Assembly: GCA_938003515.1 (NCBI GenBank)
Contig: CALKYL010000036.1
Span: 1 to 5,837 of the forward strand
Direction: 5' to 3'
From: an uncultured bacterium
Lineage (GTDB): Bacteria > Planctomycetota > UBA1135 > UBA2386
DNA length: 5,837 bases
The stretch's first letter is position 1; each line of letters opens with the position of its first letter. The notes below the pieces were generated by a model. That model was not told the DNA's origin and searched no databases. It was given only the letters and a program-made list of their open reading frames with translations. A program made the translations under genes and the position numbers. Shown in pieces: positions 1-3,587 of this stretch.

Positions 1-189
1 CTCGGGGTCGCCGATCGCGAGCAGCGCGTCCGGTGCCTCGAGGCCCGCGCGGGCGGCGGGCGAGTCGGGCACCACCTCGGTGACGACGGCGCCCTCGTCG
101 GTCGCGCCGAGGTAGACGCCGAGCCAGCCCTGGGCGGACACCGGGGCGAGCAGGAACAGCGAGAACAGGACCGCGGAGAGTGCGTGCAT
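1..189 (-). CDS. Exported PDZ-domain protein, N-terminal part (runs off the window)
   Basis: The reverse strand from 189 down to the window edge reads as 63 uninterrupted codons. Residues 1-19 form a short signal peptide: MHA, a hydrophobic stretch rich in Leu, Val and Phe, then a likely signal peptidase I site after V-S-A. The mature part begins QGWLGVYLG and continues through GAVVTEVVPDSPAARAGL (residues 33-50), the typical start of a PDZ domain with its carboxylate-binding GWLGV-like loop and the SPAxxAGL helix. An AGGAGT ribosome-binding site (complement of 197-202) lies 7 nt before the ATG and supports this start. PDZ domains bind exposed C-termini, and exported ones often belong to HtrA-like or C-terminal proteases or to scaffold proteins. 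The rest is outside the window, so the catalytic partner domain, if any, is unknown. The gene is divergent from the tRNA-Glu gene. Confidence 0.8.
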   Translation of the reverse strand, partial: MHALSAVLFSLFLLAPVSAQGWLGVYLGATDEGAVVTEVVPDSPAARAGLEAPDALLAIGDPE

Positions 190-354
190 CTTGGAGACTC
201 CTGGCTGGCGCATGCGAACGGCCGGCCTCGAGGGTGCTACGTGGCCGGAGCCGACGAACGGTGAGTCTTGCCGAACATTCCTGGATCGCCAAACGGGACC
301 TCGGGACTGTTGCCGAACCCGCGGTGCCGCCGCGCGCCGGCCCGCATCGCGGCC

Positions 355-383
355 TTGACCGGCCCCGGCCCGATCCCTATCGT
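355..383 (+). promoter_or_regulatory. Candidate sigma-70-type promoter of tRNA-Glu
   Basis: TTGACC at 355-360 is a close match to the -35 consensus. It is followed after exactly 17 nt by TATCGT at 378-383 as a -10 element. Transcription would begin near position 390, about 12 nt before the 5' end of the mature tRNA, which is a typical leader for RNase P trimming. The call is by eye and rests on spacing, consensus match and position. The remaining sequence of this 212-nt gap (190-401) shows no gene. Confidence 0.6.
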
Positions 384-401
384 CGCCGCCCTTCGTCGCA
401 G

Positions 402-477
402 GCCCCCATCGTCTAGAGGCCTAGGATTCGTGGTTCTCAGCCATGCGACAGGGGTTCGAATCCCCTTGGGGGTACCA
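402..477 (+). tRNA. tRNA-Glu, anticodon CTC
   Basis: A full cloverleaf can be drawn. The acceptor stem is 402-408 paired with 467-473 (one G-T pair at the end). The D arm is 411-427, with the TAGAGGC loop characteristic of tRNA-Glu. The anticodon stem is 429-433 with 441-445, and its loop TTCTCAG places anticodon CTC at 436-438. The T arm is 450-466 with loop TTCGAAT. The discriminator A at 474 and an encoded CCA at 475-477 complete it. The tRNA reads GAG codons, which should be heavily used in a genome this GC-rich. It has its own promoter just upstream and a terminator hairpin 3 nt downstream. Confidence 0.96.
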
Positions 478-479
478 GT

Positions 480-528
480 CGCCCGGCGGGCCGGCCCGAA
501 CCAGGCCGAGCCCGCCGGGCGCTTCTTT
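480..528 (+). terminator. Intrinsic terminator after tRNA-Glu
   Basis: An 11-bp perfect GC-rich stem is formed by 480-490 (CGCCCGGCGGG) and 511-521 (CCCGCCGGGCG), with a 20-nt loop. It is followed by CTTCTTT at 522-528, a short T-rich tract broken by one C. This is the expected form of a Rho-independent terminator in a high-GC genome. It sits directly after the tRNA and ends only 11 nt before the dgt start codon, so it may also act as a leaky terminator or leader structure for dgt. Confidence 0.72.
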
Positions 529-539
529 CGGCGCTGACG

Positions 540-1625
540 ATGGTCTGGCTACGTCGCGAAGACCACGAGGACCGCGAGCTGCACTGGCTCTGCCCGTGGG
601 CCCTGCCCAGCCGCAGCGCCGGCGGGCGCCGGCTCGCCGAGCCCGAGGATCCGCTGCGCACCGCGTTCCAGCGCGACCGCGACCGGGTGCTGCACGCGAC
701 CGCGTTCCGGCGGCTGCAGCACAAGACGCAGGTGATGGCGGCGTTCGAGGGCGACCACTACCGCAGCCGCATGACGCACTCGCTCGAGGTCGCGCAGATG
801 GCGCGCGGCGTCGCGCGGGCGCTGCGCTGCAACGACGACCTCGCCGAGGCGGTCGCGCTCGCGCACGACCTCGGCCACCCGCCGTTCGGCCACGTCGGCG
901 AGGAGGCGCTGCACGAAGCGATGGCGGACCACGGCGGCTTCCGGCACAACGCGCAGGGCGCGCGGGTCGTCGACTACCTCGAGGACCGCTACGGCCACGG
1001 CCTCGGGCTCAACCTGACGCTGGCCGTGCGCCGGAGCCTGCTCAAGGGCCGGGTGCCCGACGGCTTCCCGCTCAGCGACGATCTGCTGCAGAGGCGCGCG
1101 GTGCCGCTCGAGGCGCACCTCGTCGATCTGTGCGACAAGATCGCGTATCTGAGCCACGACCTCGACGACGGCCTGCGCGCCGGCCTGTTCGACGAGGCCG
1201 AGGCGGCCGGGCTGGCGCTGTGGCAGGCGACGCGGACGTCCGCCGGCACCGACAACCGGCAGCGCATCGTCAGCGAGGTCACGTCGCTGTTGATCCACGA
1301 CCTCGTGACGAGCGTCGACGCGGCGATCGCCGCTGCGCCGGTCGGCGGCGAACCGCCGCGGGTGCGCCACGGCGACCGCGTGCAGGTCCAGGCGCAGGAG
1401 CTGCTCGCGTTCCTGCGCGAACGGTTCTACCGCGCGCCGCGCGTGCTCGACGTCATGCAGGACGGCGCGCGCCGCATCCGGGCGCTGTTCGCGTCGCTGC
1501 GCGCCGACCCGTCGCGGCTGCCGCCGACGCAGCGCGCGCGCGTCGAGCACGACGGCCTCGAGCGCACGATCTGCGATTACATCGCGGGCATGACGGACCG
1601 CTTCCTGATCCGGGCGACCGGCTGA
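540..1625 (+). CDS. dgt: dGTPase-like HD-domain triphosphohydrolase
   Basis: This 361-residue protein has the layout of the deoxyguanosinetriphosphate triphosphohydrolase-like family, which removes the whole triphosphate from dNTPs to give a nucleoside and so trims dNTP pools in the cytoplasm. Visible marks are the N-terminal DPLRTAFQRDRDRVLHATAFRRLQ-type block (about 37-60, family signature), H80 in RMTHSLEV, the HD pair H109-D110 in AHDLGHPPFGH, GGFRHNAQG at 132-140, and D199 in LCDKIAYLSHDLDDG. H80, H109, D110 and D199 are the expected metal ligands. GMTDRF near the C-terminus is also typical; the chain stops 5 residues later, a little earlier than I expect for relatives, without loss of the core. 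The start at 540 keeps the conserved DREL segment, but I see no clear Shine-Dalgarno sequence before it. It begins 11 nt after the tRNA-Glu terminator, leaving no room for a promoter of its own. The true nucleotide substrate in this subfamily is often unproven. Confidence 0.92.
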   Translation: MVWLRREDHEDRELHWLCPWALPSRSAGGRRLAEPEDPLRTAFQRDRDRVLHATAFRRLQHKTQVMAAFEGDHYRSRMTHSLEVAQMARGVARALRCNDDLAEAVALAHDLGHPPFGHVGEEALHEAMADHGGFRHNAQGARVVDYLEDRYGHGLGLNLTLAVRRSLLKGRVPDGFPLSDDLLQRRAVPLEAHLVDLCDKIAYLSHDLDDGLRAGLFDEAEAAGLALWQATRTSAGTDNRQRIVSEVTSLLIHDLVTSVDAAIAAAPVGGEPPRVRHGDRVQVQAQELLAFLRERFYRAPRVLDVMQDGARRIRALFASLRADPSRLPPTQRARVEHDGLERTICDYIAGMTDRFLIRATG

Positions 1626-1664
1626 GCGCGCGCAGAGTCGTGCGGGGTGCGCGGCGAGGGACGC

Positions 1665-1940
1665 TCAGACGCCCTTGGGCTTCATCATCGACGAGGAGCC
1701 CCAGAGCGGCCACACGCCGAACAGGGCCTGCACGGGCAGGGTCACGACGTCGCAGGCGACACCGGTCAAGATCACCGGGATGCCGAAGATCGCGCGCTCG
1801 ACGCCGCGATTCGACGCCTGCGCGCCGTCGTCGTAGATCGAGGTCTCTCCATACGCCCACCGGATCCCGTTGGTCGTCCCACAAGACGCCAGGACGCTGA
1901 CGGCGGCGAGGGCGGCAAACCCCAGGATACGCTGCTTCAT
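1665..1940 (-). CDS. Small YceK/YidQ-like lipoprotein
   Basis: This 91-residue protein begins MKQRILGFAALAAVSVLASC, a short positively charged and hydrophobic leader ending in lipobox L-A-S-C. Cys20 would be lipidated after signal peptidase II cleavage. The mature part has an Arg-Trp-Ala-Tyr-Gly segment (27-31) and then IFGIPVILTGVACDVVTLPVQALFGVWPLWG-like sequence spanning 51-81. The pattern of a Tyr-Gly near the N-terminus followed by a P-x-x-x-x-x-x-x-D-x-x-x-LP motif resembles the small YceK/YidQ lipoproteins of enterobacteria; this is by eye, and their function is poorly known. The ATG at 1940 is chosen because it carries the leader and has AAGGAG (complement of 1946-1951) 5 nt upstream; the frame stays open further upstream to 2045 but that part is not signal-like. 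It is convergent with dgt, with 39 nt between the stops and no clear terminator there. It lies downstream of the tRNA-Gln pair on the same strand. Confidence 0.85.
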   Translation of the reverse strand: MKQRILGFAALAAVSVLASCGTTNGIRWAYGETSIYDDGAQASNRGVERAIFGIPVILTGVACDVVTLPVQALFGVWPLWGSSSMMKPKGV

Positions 1941-1952
1941 GATGGCTCCTTC

Positions 1953-1974
1953 CCAACTCGTGGCACTGAGTTGG
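1953..1974 (-). promoter_or_regulatory. Inverted repeat at the ribosome-binding site of the lipoprotein gene
   Basis: CCAACTC at 1953-1959 and GAGTTGG at 1968-1974 form a perfect 7-bp inverted repeat with an 8-nt loop. In the lipoprotein mRNA this hairpin would end one nucleotide before the AAGGAG ribosome-binding site and 12 nt before the ATG. It is less GC-rich than its surroundings. It could be an operator for a dimeric regulator or an RNA hairpin that tunes translation or mRNA decay. The structure is seen; the function is inferred. Confidence 0.4.
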
Positions 1975-1996
1975 TGTTCGCCATCGGCCGCTGAAC

Positions 1997-2013
1997 GCCC
2001 TCGGCTTGAGGGC
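1997..2013 (-). other. Short hairpin between tRNA-Gln(CTG) and the lipoprotein gene
   Basis: GCCCTC at 1997-2002 and GAGGGC at 2008-2013 pair perfectly around a 5-nt loop. On the minus strand it lies 72 nt beyond the 3' end of tRNA-Gln(CTG) and about 57 nt before the lipoprotein start. No run of T follows, so it is at best a weak or Rho-assisted terminator for the tRNA operon; it may equally be a chance stem in GC-rich DNA. No lipoprotein promoter is obvious in 1975-2085. Confidence 0.3.
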
Positions 2014-2085
2014 TCGCGAGCGGCACGTGCAGCGACGTTCGGCACGGCACCGGAACGCAGCCATCGGCCCAGCGACGGTCAGAAG

Positions 2086-2159
2086 TGGTTACCCCGCAAG
2101 GATTCGAACCTTGGCTGACTGGACCAGAACCAGTAGTGCTACCGTTACACCACGGGGCA
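2086..2159 (-). tRNA. tRNA-Gln, anticodon CTG
   Basis: On the minus strand the gene reads from TGCCCCG at its 5' end (2159-2153) to CGGGGTA (2096-2090), discriminator A and encoded CCA (2088-2086). The acceptor stem has one G-T pair. The anticodon stem ACTGG/CCAGT is perfect, and its loop TTCTGGT gives anticodon CTG (complement of 2125-2127), which reads CAG. The T arm is CAAGG-TTCGAAT-CCTTG. The length is 74 nt including CCA. It is the second gene of a two-tRNA unit, 79 nt after tRNA-Gln(TTG). Confidence 0.96.
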
Positions 2160-2179
2160 ACAGGGACCGTCGCGAGAAA

Positions 2180-2238
2180 GATCGGGGATCGGGGCCGGCG
2201 GTGCAAGCGCGGGCCTGCGGCCGCGGCCGATCGGGGAT
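2180..2238. repeat. 10-bp direct repeat in the spacer between the two tRNA-Gln genes
   Basis: GATCGGGGAT occurs at 2180-2189 and again at 2229-2238, with the second copy directly abutting the 3' CCA end of tRNA-Gln(TTG). An overlapping third partial copy, GATCGGGG, occurs at 2188-2195. The copies flank most of the 79-nt tRNA spacer. No mobile element lies between them, and the function, if any, is unknown. Confidence 0.45.
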
Positions 2239-2314
2239 TGGTTACCCCGCCTGGACTCGAACCAGGAACCAACAGGACCAAAACCTGCTGTGCTACCGAT
2301 TACACCACGGGGTA
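2239..2314 (-). tRNA. tRNA-Gln, anticodon TTG
   Basis: On the minus strand the acceptor stem is TACCCCG (2314-2308) paired with CGGGGTA (2249-2243), a perfect 7 bp, followed by discriminator A and encoded CCA (2241-2239). The anticodon stem is GCAGG/CCTGT with one G-T pair, and loop TTTTGGT gives anticodon TTG (complement of 2279-2281), which reads CAA and by wobble CAG. The T arm is CCTGG-TTCGAGT-CCAGG. The length is 76 nt including CCA. It is the first gene of the tRNA-Gln pair and directly follows a promoter. Confidence 0.96.
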
Positions 2315-2325
2315 TCGGGCGGGGC

Positions 2326-2353
2326 AGTGTAGCGACTGGACCGCCGGTGTCCA
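2326..2353 (-). promoter_or_regulatory. Candidate sigma-70-type promoter of the tRNA-Gln pair
   Basis: On the minus strand TGGACA (complement of 2348-2353) serves as a -35 element and TACACT (complement of 2326-2331) as a -10 element, with a 16-nt spacer. The -10 ends 11 nt before the 5' end of tRNA-Gln(TTG), so the transcript would start a few bases ahead of the mature tRNA, as at the tRNA-Glu promoter. The -35 lies in a 5-bp inverted repeat, TGGAC/GTCCA at 2337-2353, which could be chance. Confidence 0.6.
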
Positions 2354-2383
2354 CACCTCGCGCGTGCCCCGCCGCGCGCACGC

Positions 2384-2412
2384 TTGACACCGCGGCGCCG
2401 CTGCCTTCCTGT
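2384..2412 (+). promoter_or_regulatory. Possible promoter of the cytochrome-oxidoreductase operon
   Basis: A perfect -35 hexamer TTGACA lies at 2384-2389 in otherwise very GC-rich DNA. At 17 nt spacing the -10 position holds TCCTGT (2407-2412), a poor match, so an activator or a different sigma factor would be needed if this is real. It would give a leader of roughly 90 nt before the cytochrome start. The rest of the 197-nt gap 2315-2511 shows no gene or other clear site apart from the divergent tRNA promoter. Confidence 0.3.
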
Positions 2413-2511
2413 GAGCCGGACGCGCCTGGGAGCGAAGCGTTGCGGGCCCGCGCCTCTGGCGCACGGCGCTCGGTTCGCCCGCCCGCCGACGACGTCGACC
2501 CCGGAGCCGCC

Positions 2512-3111
2512 ATGCCCCCGACCCGCCTCCTCGTGCGCGGCGCGATCCTCTTCGCGCTGCTCTTCCTCACCGGCGTCGCCTGCGGCACCACCGGCCGCGC
2601 GGCCGCCGCCGCCGACGGCACGTTCGCCGCGATCGCGGAGGTGCTGCGCCATCCGCGCTGCCTGAACTGCCACCCGAGCGGCGACCAGCCGCGCGTCGGC
2701 GACGACCGACGGCTGCACGCGATGAACGTGCAGCGCGGCCTCGGCGGCTTCGGCGCGCCGGCGATGCGCTGCGCGGCGTGCCACCGCGACCGCAACCAGG
2801 ACGCGGCGCACGTGCCCGGCGCCCCGAAGTGGCACCTCGCGCCGCGCCCGATGGGCTGGGAGGGGCTCGACGACCACGACCTCGCCGAAGCGATCAAGGA
2901 CCGCGCGAAGAACGGCAACCGCTCGCTCGCCGAGATCCGCCACCACCTCGCCGAGGATCCCCTGGTGCTCTGGGGCTGGGAGCCCGGCGTCGGCCGCGAG
3001 GCCGTGCCGATGCCCCACGCCGCCTTCGTCGCCGCGTTCGACGCCTGGGTCGCGGCCGGCGCTCCGTCCCCCGCCCCGGGCGAGACCAGCTGGTTCGGAG
3101 GTTCGCGATGA
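2512..3111 (+). CDS. Exported di-haem cytochrome c, electron-transfer partner of the IorAB-type oxidoreductase
   Basis: The protein is 199 residues from the ATG at 2512, which has GGAG at 2503-2506 and a signal peptide behind it. The frame stays open upstream to 2290 but crosses the tRNA promoter and lacks sense there. Residues 8-23 are hydrophobic. Export could end at the Ala-rich 29-34 site, or less likely by lipidation at Cys24, since GVAC is a weak lipobox. Two CXXCH haem-c sites are present: CLNCH (50-54) and CAACH (87-91). Around them are [22 protein letters not shown] (about 107-116), the NGNRSLAEI segment and [11 protein letters not shown] (about 152-162), which I recognise from the small cytochrome-like proteins annotated as an isoquinoline 1-oxidoreductase subunit. 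It probably takes electrons from the small iron-sulfur subunit and passes them to the respiratory chain in the periplasm. Its stop overlaps the next start (ATGA at 3108-3111), so translation is likely coupled. Confidence 0.85.
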   Translation: MPPTRLLVRGAILFALLFLTGVACGTTGRAAAAADGTFAAIAEVLRHPRCLNCHPSGDQPRVGDDRRLHAMNVQRGLGGFGAPAMRCAACHRDRNQDAAHVPGAPKWHLAPRPMGWEGLDDHDLAEAIKDRAKNGNRSLAEIRHHLAEDPLVLWGWEPGVGREAVPMPHAAFVAAFDAWVAAGAPSPAPGETSWFGGSR

Positions 3112-3587
3112 AGATCGAGTTCGAGCTCAACGGGCGCCCGGAGCGCGTCGACGTCTCCCCCGACACGCCGCTGTTGTGGGTGCTGCGCGACACGCTGGGA
3201 CGCACCGGCACGAAGTTCGGCTGCGGCCGCGCGTTGTGCGGCGCGTGCACCGTGCACGTCGACGGCGACGCCGTGCGCGCCTGCGCCTTCCCGATCGAGT
3301 ATGCGCAGGGCAAGCGCGTGCGCACCATCGAAGGCCTCGAGCAGGACCGGGTCGGCAAGGCCGTCGTCGACGCCTGGATCGACCTCGACGTGGTGCAGTG
3401 CGGGTGGTGCCAGCCCGGCCAGTGCATGTCGGCCGCGGCCCTGCTCGCGGTCAACGAGCGCCCCGACGACGCGGCGGTCGACGCGTCGATGAGCGGCAAC
3501 CTGTGCCGCTGCGGCGCGTATCCGCGCATCCGGGCGGCGGTGCACGCCGCGGCCGCGCGCCTCGCGAAGAAGGAGGGCGGACGATGA
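3108..3587 (+). CDS. iorA: [2Fe-2S] small subunit of a molybdenum hydroxylase, IorA type
   Basis: This 159-residue protein matches the two-domain small subunit of the xanthine dehydrogenase superfamily, close to the isoquinoline 1-oxidoreductase alpha chain. The N-terminal plant-ferredoxin-like domain carries Cys39, Cys44, Cys47 and Cys59 ([18 protein letters not shown] region). The C-terminal helical domain carries Cys98 and Cys101 (QCGWCQPGQ) and Cys133 and Cys135 ([10 protein letters not shown]). All eight cluster ligands are present, so it should relay electrons from the molybdenum centre of the large subunit outward. Cys106, in GQCMSA, is extra; relatives usually have a hydrophobic residue there. 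It has no signal peptide of its own. The start at 3108 overlaps the cytochrome stop and has GGAGG at 3097-3101; its stop overlaps the large subunit start. The symbol states family membership, not a proven isoquinoline substrate. Confidence 0.92.
   Translation: MKIEFELNGRPERVDVSPDTPLLWVLRDTLGRTGTKFGCGRALCGACTVHVDGDAVRACAFPIEYAQGKRVRTIEGLEQDRVGKAVVDAWIDLDVVQCGWCQPGQCMSAAALLAVNERPDDAAVDASMSGNLCRCGAYPRIRAAVHAAAARLAKKEGGR

Noticed and set aside
549..1550. 333-codon open frame antisense to dgt
   Set aside because: It is a shadow of the dgt codon pattern, with Arg/Val/Ala-rich composition, no recognisable motif and no ribosome-binding site; dgt has its full set of family motifs.
443..1900. 485-codon open frame on the plus strand, +1 to dgt
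   Set aside because: It begins inside the tRNA-Glu gene and overlaps all of dgt. Its product is almost wholly Arg, Ala, Gly and Pro, as expected from an off-frame reading of high-GC coding DNA.
1941..2045. Longer N-terminus for the lipoprotein, starting at 2045
   Set aside because: The extra 35 residues would bury the signal peptide and lipobox; the internal ATG at 1940 has a strong AAGGAG site.
2219..2228. GGCCGCGGCC palindrome in the tRNA-Gln spacer
   Set aside because: A 10-bp palindrome of only G and C is expected by chance in DNA of this composition, and nothing else marks it as a site.
2086..2314. tRNA pair as the edges of an integrated element (attL/attR)
   Set aside because: The two tRNAs have different anticodons and differ across the arms. 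Only 79 nt lie between them, with no integrase or cargo.
2006..2387. Short plus-strand frames across the tRNA-Gln pair, with peptides such as GFEPWLTGPEP
   Set aside because: These are the familiar false peptides produced by reading through tRNA genes in antisense.
2290..2511. Longer N-terminus for the cytochrome, starting at 2290
   Set aside because: It would begin inside a tRNA gene on the other strand and bury the export signal; the ATG at 2512 has a GGAG site and places the leader at the N-terminus.
2145..3545. 466-codon open frame on the minus strand across tRNA-Gln(TTG) and the cytochrome
   Set aside because: It runs through a tRNA gene, the promoter region and two coding genes on the other strand, with no protein-like motif.
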